A model generated the notes under the pieces. That model worked only from the letters and a program-made list of their open reading frames with translations. It was not told the origin of the DNA and ran no database searches. DNA of 64,000 nucleotides from an uncultured bacterium (GTDB lineage Bacteria; Bacillota_I; Bacilli_A; Acholeplasmatales; Anaeroplasmataceae). The position numbers and the translations under genes were made by a program. Position 1 is the stretch's first letter; each line of letters starts with the position of its first letter. Shown here piece by piece: positions 54,011 to 63,958 of the stretch. The stretch spans positions 122,254-186,253 of the forward strand of contig CASFCK010000001.1 of assembly GCA_949293265.1 (NCBI GenBank), written 5' to 3'.

Positions 54011-55924
54011 TTAATCACCATCTTCCTCTAAAGTAAAAGACACATTGCTTTCTAACCACATTCTTCTACGTGCTGCATCATCGCCCATTAGGGTATCAAT
54101 TTGTTTTTCTGCATCAGAAACATCTTCAATATTAACCCTTATAAGGTTTCTTGTTTTAGGATTCATAGTAGTATCCCATAATTGATCAGCATTCATTTCA
54201 CCTAAACCTTTGTAGCGTTGAACTATCGTATTTGCAGGTGCGTCTTTTAGAATTTCTTCTTTCTCTTCATTAGTCCAAGCATAAATAGTTTCTTCTTTTT
54301 TGCCACGTTTAACAATCTTAAATAACGGCGGTAAAGCAACATAAACCCGACCATCTTCAATTAAAGGTCGCATATATCTAAAGAAAAATGTTAAAAGTAA
54401 AACTTGAATATGCGCACCATCATCATCCGCATCGGTCATAATAATTATTTTTTTATAATTACATTTTTTTAAATCAAAATGACTCCCATAATCTGCCCCA
54501 ATAGTGTAGATCATAGTCGCAATTTCTTGATTTTTTAAAGCATTCTCTTCAGCCGTTTTTTCGATATTTAATATTTTACCTCTTAGCGGTAATACCGCTT
54601 GAAAACGACTATCTCGCCCTTTAATAGCACTACCACCGGCTGAATCACCTTCGACTAAGAATAGTTCATTTATTTCTTTGTCTTTTTCGCGTGGTGGAGT
54701 TAATTTACCAGATAAATTGACATCTTGTTTTTCTTTTTTACCAAGCCTAGCCTCTGTTCTAGCTTTTCTAGCTGCCATTCTCGCGTTATATTCAATGATT
54801 GCTTTTTCAATTACCTTAGTTGCAATATCTTTATTATCGATTAGATATTTAGTTACACCATCATAAGTTGCTTGTTCTAGAATAGGTTTAGCTTCTGGAG
54901 TACCTAATTTTCCTTTCGTTTGGCCTTCAAATTCTAGTATTGATTCTTCAATACGAACGGAAACAATAGCTGTTAAACCTGATCTTAAGTCGCCACCTTC
55001 TAAATTAGGATCTTTTTCTTTTAATAAATTATATTTACGAGCATATTCATTAAATGCTTTTGTTAAACCAATCTTAAATCCTAATTCGTGAGTACCACCA
55101 TCTTTAGTATGAACATTATTAACAAATGAAATGATTTTTTCATCATAAGCATCTACAAATTGTAAAGCAACTTCAACACTTATCTTATCAATAGTATTGG
55201 AAAAATCCCAAACTTTATGAATAGGTTTTTTATTTTGATCGAGAAGTTCTACATATTGACTAATACCACGGTCATATAAGAAACTTTCTTCTTTATTAGA
55301 ACGTTTATCAATAATATTCATTTTTAAGTTTTTAATTAAAAAAGCATTTTCTCTAATTCGTTCTTTGATCTTATCATAATCAAATAAAGTGGTTGAAAAT
55401 ATTGTTGGGTCTGGTTTAAATGTTACTGTTGTTCCTGTTTTTTTAGTATCACCAATGATTTCCATCGGTTTTTTTACATGACCACCATTTTCGAATACGA
55501 TCTTATGAATTTTACCATCACGATAAGATATAACTTCCATATATTCCGATAATGCATTAACAACACTACCACCAACACCATGTAAACCACCAGAAGTTTT
55601 ATACACACCGCCAATGCCAAATTTACCACCAGCATGTAAAATTGTATATATAACTTCCATCGTATTCTTGCCACTAGCGTGCTTACCACATGGAACACCA
55701 CGTCCATTATCGATAACGGTAATAGAATTATCTTTACCAATGATAATAGTTATTTCTTTACCATAACCAGCTAAGGCTTCATCTATTGAATTATCTACTA
55801 TTTCCCATACTAAATGATGTAGACCTCGATCATCGGTTGAACCAATATACATACCTGGTCTTTTTCTAACCGCTTCAAGTCCTTCAAGTATAGTTATAGA
55901 ATCATCAGAATACTTTGTTTGCAT
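54011..55924 (-). CDS. parE: DNA topoisomerase IV subunit B (ParE)
   Basis: A 637-residue ATPase subunit. GHKL ATP site: EIVDNSIDEALAG, VIDNGRGVP and GLHGVGGSVVNALS. TOPRIM: LVEGDSAGGSA with ALLLTFFFRY-adjacent DADDDGAH. The C-terminus (DDAARRRMWLE) is the usual end. It starts at ATG with AAGGTG and has its own promoter at 55943-55971, divergent from plsY. Confidence 0.93.
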   Translation of the reverse strand: MQTKYSDDSITILEGLEAVRKRPGMYIGSTDDRGLHHLVWEIVDNSIDEALAGYGKEITIIIGKDNSITVIDNGRGVPCGKHASGKNTMEVIYTILHAGGKFGIGGVYKTSGGLHGVGGSVVNALSEYMEVISYRDGKIHKIVFENGGHVKKPMEIIGDTKKTGTTVTFKPDPTIFSTTLFDYDKIKERIRENAFLIKNLKMNIIDKRSNKEESFLYDRGISQYVELLDQNKKPIHKVWDFSNTIDKISVEVALQFVDAYDEKIISFVNNVHTKDGGTHELGFKIGLTKAFNEYARKYNLLKEKDPNLEGGDLRSGLTAIVSVRIEESILEFEGQTKGKLGTPEAKPILEQATYDGVTKYLIDNKDIATKVIEKAIIEYNARMAARKARTEARLGKKEKQDVNLSGKLTPPREKDKEINELFLVEGDSAGGSAIKGRDSRFQAVLPLRGKILNIEKTAEENALKNQEIATMIYTIGADYGSHFDLKKCNYKKIIIMTDADDDGAHIQVLLLTFFFRYMRPLIEDGRVYVALPPLFKIVKRGKKEETIYAWTNEEKEEILKDAPANTIVQRYKGLGEMNADQLWDTTMNPKTRNLIRVNIEDVSDAEKQIDTLMGDDAARRRMWLESNVSFTLEEDGD

Positions 55925-55942
55925 AAATAATCACCTTTCTTT

Positions 55943-55971
55943 ATGATACCACAAATTACTTAATCTAACAA
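55943..55971 (-). promoter_or_regulatory. Promoter of parE-parC
   Basis: -35 TTGTTA (55966-55971), 17-bp spacer and -10 TATCAT (55943-55948) on the minus strand. Confidence 0.7.
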
Positions 55972-55987
55972 CAAAGTAAATAACTTT

Positions 55988-56016
55988 TTGACAATTAATT
56001 AAAAGCTTTGTATAAT
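55988..56016 (+). promoter_or_regulatory. Promoter of plsY
   Basis: Consensus TTGACA (55988-55993), 17-bp spacer and TATAAT (56011-56016), leaving a short leader before the plsY start at 56038. Confidence 0.88.
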
Positions 56017-56037
56017 AAAAAAAACGGAGGTATTACT

Positions 56038-56760
56038 ATGTTTAATGTAATAAGTGCTAATGATATTACGATTAGTATTTTATTTTTAATCTTTTCCTAT
56101 CTATTAGGTTCTATTCCATTTGGATTAGTAATAGGTAAAACAATTTGTAAAACTGATATTAGACAATTTGGTTCAAAGAATATAGGTTCAACTAACGCCA
56201 TTAGAGTATTAGGTAAAAAAATCGGCTTTATAATCTTCTTTTTTGATGTTTTTAAAGGTATGTTTGTTATTTTGTTAATAAGAAACATCTTAGCTCCCTT
56301 AAATATTTGGTCAAGTCCAATTGAATATCTATATTATGGAATCGCCGCTATAATTGGTCATTGTTTCTCAGTATTTTTAAATTTTAAAGGTGGTAAAGCG
56401 GTAGCTACTTCATTAGGTGTTATATTAGTTTTGTCACCTATACCAGCAATCTTATGTCTTATTGCCTTTTTAATAGTCACATATACCATCGGTTATGTTT
56501 CATTAGCTTCTACAGCCGCTACACTAACAGTTTTAATTAGTGCTTGGATTCTTCATTTTGTAGGCTTAGATGGCAGTGTTAATTTCTTCTACTTTTTAGT
56601 TGGTAAAACTTCATTAATGACCTGCTTATTAATTTCAGTTATGGCTACTTTAATAATTGTAAAACATATCAAAAATTATAAACGGATTTTAAATGGAACT
56701 GAATATAATTTTAAAAAAGCAAAAAAAGAAAAAAAGATTTTAGAAGAACATATAAAATAA
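56038..56760 (+). CDS. plsY: Glycerol-3-phosphate acyltransferase PlsY
   Basis: A 240-residue membrane acyltransferase that uses acyl-phosphate to acylate glycerol-3-phosphate, the first step of phospholipid synthesis. I start it at the ATG at 56038 behind GGAGG. The motifs are GSIPFGLVIGK near the start, GSKNIGSTNAIRVLG (Ser/Gly-rich active-site loop) and HCFSVFLNFKGGKAVATSLG. The gene is convergent with the UPF0154 gene. Confidence 0.95.
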   Translation: MFNVISANDITISILFLIFSYLLGSIPFGLVIGKTICKTDIRQFGSKNIGSTNAIRVLGKKIGFIIFFFDVFKGMFVILLIRNILAPLNIWSSPIEYLYYGIAAIIGHCFSVFLNFKGGKAVATSLGVILVLSPIPAILCLIAFLIVTYTIGYVSLASTAATLTVLISAWILHFVGLDGSVNFFYFLVGKTSLMTCLLISVMATLIIVKHIKNYKRILNGTEYNFKKAKKEKKILEEHIK

Positions 56761-56780
56761 AAAAGACCTTCTGGTCTTTT
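56761..56780. terminator. Bidirectional terminator between plsY and the UPF0154 gene
   Basis: AAAAGACC (56761-56768), loop TTCT and GGTCTTTT (56773-56780), with A and T runs on the two sides. Confidence 0.9.
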
Positions 56781-56998
56781 TATTTATTTTCTTCCATTGA
56801 ACGCATAACCGCTCTAACTTGTTTTTCTGATGGGGTTCTTCCCATTTGACTAAACATAGCTCTAACCATATTTTCATTAATAGGTGGGTGTTTTTTAAGA
56901 TATCTTTGGAAAACATAACGAGCTACAAAAAAGCCTATTGCGGCGCCAACTAATAGAGCAATAATACCTACTACTAAGGCAATCCACCATTGAATCAT
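56780..56998 (-). CDS. UPF0154 family protein (YneF-like)
   Basis: A 72-residue protein with one N-terminal membrane segment (IALVVGIIALLVGAAIGFFVAR) and the family's cytoplasmic tail, NENMVRAMFSQMGRTPSEKQVRAVMRSM. Common in Bacillota and Mollicutes; function not established. It starts at ATG with a GGAG-type ribosome binding site. Confidence 0.93.
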   Translation of the reverse strand: MIQWWIALVVGIIALLVGAAIGFFVARYVFQRYLKKHPPINENMVRAMFSQMGRTPSEKQVRAVMRSMEENK

Positions 56999-57099
56999 AC
57001 TTTCAACTCCTATCGATTAGATTTTACACTTATTTTTTTCTTTTTGCAACTAAATTATAAATAAAGGAGTTAGCAATAGCTAATCTTAGTTTTGGTTTA

Positions 57100-57128
57100 T
57101 AGACAATTATGGCGCGTTTTGTTATAAT
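57100..57128 (+). promoter_or_regulatory. Promoter of the ferredoxin gene
   Basis: -35 TAGACA (57100-57105), 17-bp spacer and -10 TATAAT (57123-57128). Confidence 0.75.
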
Positions 57129-57150
57129 TTAAGCATAAGGAGGTATAATT

Positions 57151-57321
57151 ATGCCAAGAAAAGTAAATCCTGATACTTGTATCGGCTGTGGTGCTTGCGT
57201 TGATCAATGTGCTTTTGGTGCAATTACTTTAGAAGATGTATCTGTAATTGATCCATCTTTATGTCAAGATTGTGGCGCTTGTGAACCAGTTTGCCCAGTA
57301 GGTGCAATATCTGAAGAATAA
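57151..57321 (+). CDS. 2[4Fe-4S] ferredoxin
   Basis: A 56-residue clostridial-type ferredoxin, translated here by hand. It starts at the ATG at 57151 behind AAGGAGG. Cluster 1 uses CIGCGACVDQC (Cys10, 13, 16 and 20, followed by Ala instead of the usual Pro), and cluster 2 uses CQDCGACEPVCP. It carries electrons in anaerobic metabolism such as pyruvate oxidation. It is monocistronic with its own promoter and terminator, and convergent with the flavodiiron gene. Confidence 0.96.
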   Translation: MPRKVNPDTCIGCGACVDQCAFGAITLEDVSVIDPSLCQDCGACEPVCPVGAISEE

Positions 57322-57330
57322 TAACGTTTA

Positions 57331-57360
57331 AAAAAAGAGGTTAATTTAAACCTCTTTTTT
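57331..57360. terminator. Bidirectional terminator between the ferredoxin and flavodiiron genes
   Basis: AAAAAAGAGGTT (57331-57342) pairs perfectly with AACCTCTTTTTT (57349-57360). It overlaps the last codons of the flavodiiron gene. Confidence 0.9.
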
Positions 57361-58545
57361 TATGTCTTCAATAATTTGCTCTGCTAAATTTTCTAAGGCT
57401 TGGTGGTCAGTCTCTTTATAACTTGATTTAATAGCCACTTTTTCTTCTAAAATAGTAACATTCTTTAATTTGGCTAATTCTTCATAAATCAATTTATTAG
57501 AACAGCCTGCCCATGTTGAATTTTCTATTAAAGCGAAAGTTCTATTCTTAATACCAATGCTTTTAAATGCATGAATTAAATTAGCCATTTTAGGATAAAT
57601 ACCTAAATTATAGGTTGGGCTAGCTAAAACAATATGACTTGTTCTAAATACTTCAGCTATTAAATATGTTTCATCAGTTTGACTAACATCATAAATCTTT
57701 ATATTTTTTAATCCTTTATTCGCTAATATTTCCGCTAAATTATTAACAACTTCTTCTGTATTACCATACATAGAAGCATAAAAAATAACTACTTCTTTAT
57801 CTTCTGGCATGTAAGTTGCCCATTTTAAATATTTATTTATAATAATATCAAAATCTTTACGCCATAAATATGAATGTAATGGTAAAATCATATTTATATC
57901 TAAATCTTTAATTTTATTATATAAATTAACTACATTATTACCAAATTTACCAACAATATTAGCATAATAACGTCTAGCTTCACTAATATAGTCAACATCT
58001 CTAACTTCATCATAAAATAAATTGCCACTAAGTGCGCCAAATGAACCAAAAGCATCAGCTGAAAATAAAACCTTAGCATATGAGTCATAACTAACCATAA
58101 CTTCTGGCCAATGAACCATTGGAGCACTAATGAATTGTAGCTTATGTTTGCCTAAATCTAAAATGTCTCCTTCTTTAACAATTAATTTATTTTCGATATC
58201 TAAATCAAAAAATTGATTAATCATTTTAAAAACTTGTTGATTACTTACAATTGTAACATCTTTATAATTAGCAAGTACTTCCTTAATTAATGCACAATGG
58301 TCTGGTTCCATATGATGAATAACTAAGTAATCTAAGTGCCTACCATTTAAGGTATTGGCTAACTTTTTTAAATATTGATTTACTTTAACTTCATCAACTG
58401 TATCTAATAAACAAGTTTTTTCATCTTTTATTAAGTATGAATTATAAGAAACACCATTATTAATTGGAATATAGTTTTCAAATAATTTTATTTTATGATC
58501 AGATACACCAACATAATAAATATCATCTTTAATTAAATATTGCAT
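57346..58545 (-). CDS. Flavodiiron protein (FprA-type, oxygen/NO reductase)
   Basis: A 399-residue enzyme of the metallo-beta-lactamase/flavodoxin type that reduces oxygen or nitric oxide with electrons from rubredoxin or ferredoxin. Di-iron ligands: His78, Glu80, Asp82 and His83 in HHMEPDHC, His145 in MVHWPE, Asp164 in FSADAFG, and a late His in LHSYLWR. From about residue 250 comes the flavodoxin domain (VVIFYASMYGNTEEV). It has a promoter at 58569-58596. A protective function against oxygen fits an anaerobe. Confidence 0.94.
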   Translation of the reverse strand: MQYLIKDDIYYVGVSDHKIKLFENYIPINNGVSYNSYLIKDEKTCLLDTVDEVKVNQYLKKLANTLNGRHLDYLVIHHMEPDHCALIKEVLANYKDVTIVSNQQVFKMINQFFDLDIENKLIVKEGDILDLGKHKLQFISAPMVHWPEVMVSYDSYAKVLFSADAFGSFGALSGNLFYDEVRDVDYISEARRYYANIVGKFGNNVVNLYNKIKDLDINMILPLHSYLWRKDFDIIINKYLKWATYMPEDKEVVIFYASMYGNTEEVVNNLAEILANKGLKNIKIYDVSQTDETYLIAEVFRTSHIVLASPTYNLGIYPKMANLIHAFKSIGIKNRTFALIENSTWAGCSNKLIYEELAKLKNVTILEEKVAIKSSYKETDHQALENLAEQIIEDIKKEV

Positions 58546-58568
58546 AATTTATCACCTTTAACATCGTT

Positions 58569-58596
58569 ATTATACCAAAATAGAAACAAAACTCAA
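58569..58596 (-). promoter_or_regulatory. Promoter of the flavodiiron gene
   Basis: -35 TTGAGT (58591-58596), 16-bp spacer and -10 TATAAT (58569-58574). Confidence 0.7.
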
Positions 58597-58617
58597 TTTT
58601 AATGCCTAGAAAGCGTT

Positions 58618-59832
58618 TTATTTATTATTACGTCCGTAATATTTATCGATTTCTTGTTTCATTTTATCAGGCATATATTTATTGATTGGGAATACAATAG
58701 CATTAATCATTCGATCGGCAAAAATCTTAATGAAATTGCAAGTAGCATAAAAATATTTACTAGATAAAAATAAACCATTATCTTTGTTAGAATGAATTTT
58801 AGCACCAAATCCATTTGACAAACGAGCAAAACTTAAAGCTGGAATTCCCTTATCAGCAAATGGTGTAGAATCAGAACTATATACACCATCACGAGCCTTT
58901 AATTTAAATCCTACTTCTTTACTTAATAAATCTAGATAAGCAACAATATTAGTATCTCCGGTAACACAACAAATATCTTTACCTAAATTTACTGCCGTCA
59001 TATCGACATTAATACATAATCTAATTGGGTCATTTTGGTGTTCTTCCATATATGCTTTAGAACCTAAAAGCCCCATTTCTTCAGCCCCACACCAAATAAA
59101 TCTTAATGTTCTTTTTGGCTTGTTATCTAAATAATATTTATATAACTCTAAAATTGTAGCAGAACCTGTTGCATTATCATATGCACCTTTTGAAAAGCGA
59201 ACTGAATCATAATGGGCTGTAAAACATACTATTTCATCTTCAATTTCACCTTTTATTTCCGATATAATATTATGACTTTTTAAAGTTGTCTCAGTTTGAT
59301 CTAATACTAATTTCACTTTAGTTGCGCCTGAAGATATTATTTTTTCAGCATCAATAGCTCTAATCGTAAAACAAGGTGTTTGACCATAATTTAAATGTCT
59401 ATCTCTTAAACTTTTTTCTTCTAAATCTGTAATAGTTAGATCATCATATAGTGAACCAGAAATGTCAATTATAGCTTTAGCTTGTCTTTTTGTTAATTCT
59501 TCATATAATTTATAGTTTAAATTAGTAGCAATTAAACAAGCTTTATTTTTAACATTAACAAAGTCAATCATATCGATATCATCTAATAAAACCAAATCTA
59601 ATTCATCATTTATATTTCCACTCCGTTTAAAACCAGTAGCTTCATATTTTATTCCGTTAATTGTTAAACTTGCTTCTTTAATTTCAGAATAAGGAATTGA
59701 AAATTCACTTATTTCATATTTTCCTTTTAATTCTTGAATATATTCAGTTATTATAGCGATTGCTTTTTCTTCATCTTTAGAACCAGCTATTCTTTCAAAA
59801 CTTAAATCATTTACCAATTTAAATGTGTCCAT
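58618..59832 (-). CDS. M28-family metallopeptidase
   Basis: A 404-residue zinc aminopeptidase-like protein without signal peptide, so cytoplasmic. Zinc ligands: His207 and Asp219 (AHYDSVRFSKGAYDNATG), catalytic Glu251 and Glu252 (WCGAEEMG), Asp277 (INVDMT) and His347 (AKIHSNKDN). Residues about 75-190 form a PA-like insert. Typical of Bacillota peptide salvage enzymes. The ribosome binding site lies within a small hairpin at 59839-59855. Confidence 0.9.
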   Translation of the reverse strand: MDTFKLVNDLSFERIAGSKDEEKAIAIITEYIQELKGKYEISEFSIPYSEIKEASLTINGIKYEATGFKRSGNINDELDLVLLDDIDMIDFVNVKNKACLIATNLNYKLYEELTKRQAKAIIDISGSLYDDLTITDLEEKSLRDRHLNYGQTPCFTIRAIDAEKIISSGATKVKLVLDQTETTLKSHNIISEIKGEIEDEIVCFTAHYDSVRFSKGAYDNATGSATILELYKYYLDNKPKRTLRFIWCGAEEMGLLGSKAYMEEHQNDPIRLCINVDMTAVNLGKDICCVTGDTNIVAYLDLLSKEVGFKLKARDGVYSSDSTPFADKGIPALSFARLSNGFGAKIHSNKDNGLFLSSKYFYATCNFIKIFADRMINAIVFPINKYMPDKMKQEIDKYYGRNNK

Positions 59833-59838
59833 AATATC

Positions 59839-59855
59839 ATCCTTTCACAAAGGAT
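59839..59855 (-). promoter_or_regulatory. Ribosome-binding-site hairpin in front of the M28 peptidase gene
   Basis: ATCCTTT (59839-59845), loop CAC, AAAGGAT (59849-59855). On the mRNA the AAAGGAT element close to the start codon is inside the stem, which could limit translation. A 7-bp A/T-rich stem may be too weak in vivo. Confidence 0.45.
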
Positions 59856-59885
59856 ATTTTAGCACAATTTAGAGTTATAGTATAC

Positions 59886-60560
59886 TTAAAAATTTAATAA
59901 TTTATTACTAAGAAAAGAAAAATATTTTTCTTTTCCCCAAATTATATGATCTAATAAAATAATATTAATTTCTTTTGTAATATTAGCTATTTCTACTGTT
60001 AATTCCTTATCATTTTTAGAAGGTAAGACATTCCCACTAGGATGATTGTGGGCTAAAACAAAGCCATATGCATCATATTTAATTAATGCAGAAACTAGTT
60101 TTTTCATATCAATCCCTACATTTGCTAAATCACCATTTGCTAATTCAAAAGTCTTTAGTAGTCTTAATTGACTATTGAATATTAAAACTAGAACTTTTTC
60201 TGTTTTAAGATACAAATAAAAAGATTTTAAATATTCATAAATACTATCAGGATTATCTAAAAAAACTTCTTTTTCATTAACTTTTATAGCTCTTTTAGCT
60301 AATTCAAAGGCTGCAATAATTTTCGTTCCTTTTGCTTCTTTTATTCCTACAGTTTTTGCTAATTCTTCATATGATAAATATAAAAGTTCATTTAATGTGT
60401 ATTTATTTAATAAAATATGAGCTAATTCTAAGGCTGAATATTTCATTGTTCCACTATTAATTAAAATTGCTAAAATTTCAGCATCAGATAATTTATCTAC
60501 TCCTTCTTTAATTAATCTTTCTCTTGGCCTACTTTCTTTATTTATTTCTTTTATTTTCAT
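59886..60560 (-). CDS. radC: RadC/JAB-domain DNA-repair-associated protein
   Basis: A 224-residue protein with a helix-hairpin-helix-like N-terminus (LDVL-type LSDAEILAILINSG, VGIKEAKGTKIIAAFELAKR) and a JAB/MPN metalloprotease-like domain with the JAMM ligands His171, His173 and Asp184 in HNHPSGNVLPSKND. The true role of RadC is uncertain. It sits after groESL with a weak -10 of its own. Confidence 0.95.
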   Translation of the reverse strand: MKIKEINKESRPRERLIKEGVDKLSDAEILAILINSGTMKYSALELAHILLNKYTLNELLYLSYEELAKTVGIKEAKGTKIIAAFELAKRAIKVNEKEVFLDNPDSIYEYLKSFYLYLKTEKVLVLIFNSQLRLLKTFELANGDLANVGIDMKKLVSALIKYDAYGFVLAHNHPSGNVLPSKNDKELTVEIANITKEINIILLDHIIWGKEKYFSFLSNKLLNF

Positions 60561-60611
60561 ACTTTCATCACCTAATTATATATAGACGAAATTTATATTT
60601 TTATAAAAAAA

Positions 60612-60638
60612 GGCCAAAAACTTTTTTTGTTTTTGGCC
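60612..60638 (-). terminator. Terminator of groESL
   Basis: GGCCAAAAAC (60612-60621) pairs with GTTTTTGGCC (60629-60638); on the minus strand the stem is followed by TTTTTTT. Confidence 0.92.
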
Positions 60639-60644
60639 ATTATA

Positions 60645-62544
<1,900 letters not shown>

Positions 62545-62567
62545 TATATTACCTCCATGCATATATA

Positions 62568-62595
62568 ATTATAATCTTTTTTGGCACTTTGTCAA
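62568..62595 (-). promoter_or_regulatory. Promoter of groESL
   Basis: TTGACA (62590-62595), 16-bp spacer and TATAAT (62568-62573) on the minus strand. A CIRCE-like element covers the -35 and part of the spacer. Confidence 0.88.
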
Positions 62596-62607
62596 TACGA
62601 CTGCCAA
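62581..62607. promoter_or_regulatory. Degenerate CIRCE (HrcA) element
   Basis: TTGGCACTT (62581-62589), nine bases, then GACTGCCAA (62599-62607). The canonical element is TTAGCACTC-N9-GAGTGCTAA; 14 of 18 positions agree and the spacer length is exact. Two of the differences are a paired symmetric change (A to G on the left, T to C on the right). It covers the groESL -35 box, the repression position. Confidence 0.7.
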
Positions 62608-62613
62608 AAAAAT

Positions 62614-62634
62614 AAGGATGTTTTTAACACCCTT
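62614..62634 (-). terminator. Terminator after the ferredoxin-domain gene
   Basis: AAGGATGT (62614-62621) pairs with ACACCCTT (62627-62634, one G-T pair); on the minus strand it is followed by ATTTTTTT. It separates the ferredoxin-rubredoxin unit from groESL. Confidence 0.75.
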
Positions 62635-62645
62635 AAATTTTAATC

Positions 62646-63137
62646 TTATTTATCGTTGTTAGGTAGATGCTGTAATAGTTTTTTAGCTATAATTTTAGCA
62701 TCTTCATCTTCTTTTTTTATTATATCTTCTAATAAAGAATGTGTGTATTGACTTTGTGGTAACATATATCTACTCTCTCTAGCTAAATCTTCAGCTTGTA
62801 AACGACTAGACTTAGCTAAACTTAAGAACAGTTGTTTTTCTTTGCCATCACTTTGAAGAGCTAACGTTTTAAATAATAATTCTTCTTTGGCTTTATTTTC
62901 TAACATTTTCAATGAATTATTAACAACCTCATCCTTTTTTGGTTGTTGACGTGGATATTCTAATGGCACTAAAGATATCGCCTTACTAGGACAAGCAGCA
63001 GCGCATTGTCCACAACCTACACATTTAGTAACATCAATAACACTATTTTCAGTATCAGTTGCTCCTGTTTTACATACATATAGACATAGGCAATCTTTTG
63101 TACATAGTCTTAAGTTTCTTACTGCTACAAACTTCAT
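62646..63137 (-). CDS. Ferredoxin-domain protein with a Cys-rich N-terminus
   Basis: The 163-residue protein begins with an unusual Cys pattern (LCTKDCLCLYVCKTGA: C-x3-C-x-C-x3-C) followed by a normal 4Fe-4S motif (CVGCGQCAAACPSKAI). The C-terminal ~90 residues are helical and charged. It is followed closely by the double-rubredoxin gene upstream in transcription. I have seen such a pairing in anaerobes, where it may pass electrons to rubredoxin and then to the flavodiiron or peroxide-removing enzymes; this part is inference. Confidence 0.85.
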   Translation of the reverse strand: MKFVAVRNLRLCTKDCLCLYVCKTGATDTENSVIDVTKCVGCGQCAAACPSKAISLVPLEYPRQQPKKDEVVNNSLKMLENKAKEELLFKTLALQSDGKEKQLFLSLAKSSRLQAEDLARESRYMLPQSQYTHSLLEDIIKKEDEDAKIIAKKLLQHLPNNDK

Positions 63138-63138
63138 C

Positions 63139-63756
63139 TTAGATACCTCCCTCTATAAATTTCCAATCAGGAACTTTGCAAACCGGACAAATTTCTGGGG
63201 CTTTTTTACCAATGTATGTGAAACCGCAAATTGAGCAAACAAAAATTTTGTTATCTTTCAATAAATTTACACCTTCTAATTCATAACGATCAATTATGAT
63301 TTTTACTATATTTGCTACTTTATTCGTCCAAAGATACGCTCTTCTAGTACCGCGATCAGCTTCTTTTGAAGCAAGTTCATCAAATTGGGCAAACATAGCT
63401 AAATCATCATTTATAAGTTTGGTAATCATTTGTAGATTTGCTTTAGCTACTAATTTAGTTTTTTGTAAGAAATAATCACTCAATTCTTGGAATAACACCT
63501 TGCCTTTATCATCGTATTGTTTTTCACAGCCTTTAGCTAAATTAGAACAAATTATTGACATTACTAGTGGTTCAACCTCTATATCTGAACTTTTTTCTTC
63601 TACTATATTTTCTTTTTTCGTCTCTTCATTAGCTGTAAATATGTTTTTTGGTGCCCCGCAAATCGGACAAACCCAATTGTCATCTAGTTCATTAAAAGGT
63701 ACACCTTCTTTTTCTTCATCATAAATATAACCACAAATAGGACATATATATTTCAT
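63139..63756 (-). CDS. Double rubredoxin-domain protein
   Basis: The 205-residue protein has an N-terminal rubredoxin ([16 protein letters not shown], then [10 protein letters not shown], Cys5/8/30/33), a helical middle of about 110 residues (roughly 55-165) and a second rubredoxin-like knuckle at the C-terminus ([29 protein letters not shown]). The middle lacks the EExxH-type motifs of rubrerythrin, so I do not call it a rubrerythrin. It lies first in the unit with the ferredoxin-domain gene (1 bp between them), and probably transfers electrons during oxidative stress. Confidence 0.85.
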   Translation of the reverse strand: MKYICPICGYIYDEEKEGVPFNELDDNWVCPICGAPKNIFTANEETKKENIVEEKSSDIEVEPLVMSIICSNLAKGCEKQYDDKGKVLFQELSDYFLQKTKLVAKANLQMITKLINDDLAMFAQFDELASKEADRGTRRAYLWTNKVANIVKIIIDRYELEGVNLLKDNKIFVCSICGFTYIGKKAPEICPVCKVPDWKFIEGGI

Positions 63757-63813
63757 CTTTTACCTCCAATTATAATATTAAAAGCCTACTTCACCAAACT
63801 TTACATATATTTA

Positions 63814-63827
63814 TTTAAGCGCTTTCA
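63814..63827 (-). promoter_or_regulatory. cre-like site in the rubredoxin-gene leader
   Basis: On the minus strand TGAAAGCGCTTAAA matches 13 of 14 cre positions; it lies about 9 bp downstream of the -10 box. Confidence 0.4.
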
Positions 63828-63835
63828 TCAACTTG

Positions 63836-63864
63836 ATTTTAATGTATTATTTTTTTATTGTCAA
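63836..63864 (-). promoter_or_regulatory. Promoter of the rubredoxin-ferredoxin unit
   Basis: TTGACA (63859-63864), 17-bp spacer and TAAAAT (63836-63841) on the minus strand. Confidence 0.8.
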
Positions 63865-63872
63865 CAAAAAAA

Positions 63873-63894
63873 CTCGACTCTTTAACAAGTCGAG
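63873..63894 (-). terminator. Terminator of a gene beyond the right edge
   Basis: CTCGACT (63873-63879) pairs with AGTCGAG (63888-63894); on the minus strand the stem is followed by TTTTTTTG, so it ends a minus-strand transcript coming from the right. Confidence 0.8.
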
Positions 63895-63912
63895 CAAAAA
63901 ATTATAGTATAT

Positions 63913-63958
63913 TAAATTCTTAGTATTATATACCCCCAACTATAAATTCTTAGTATTA
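63913..63958. repeat. 16-bp direct repeat near the right edge
   Basis: TAAATTCTTAGTATTA occurs at 63913-63928 and 63943-63958, 30 bp apart, in a gene-free stretch. The repeat distance is close to three helical turns. Confidence 0.6.

Noticed and set aside
51234..55924. Gyrase (gyrA/gyrB) instead of topoisomerase IV
   Set aside because: The two subunits lie B then A, translationally adjacent, without recF/dnaA context, and the A subunit has a ParC-like C-terminus. The call is still by context; a gyrase pair elsewhere in the genome would confirm it.
58608..58621. cre-like AGAAAGCGTTTTAT between the flavodiiron and peptidase genes
   Set aside because: It overlaps the stop codon of the M28 gene and scores poorly against the consensus, so it is probably chance.
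63139..63756. Rubrerythrin
   Set aside because: The middle domain lacks the EExxH-type di-iron ligands; only the rubredoxin knuckles are seen.
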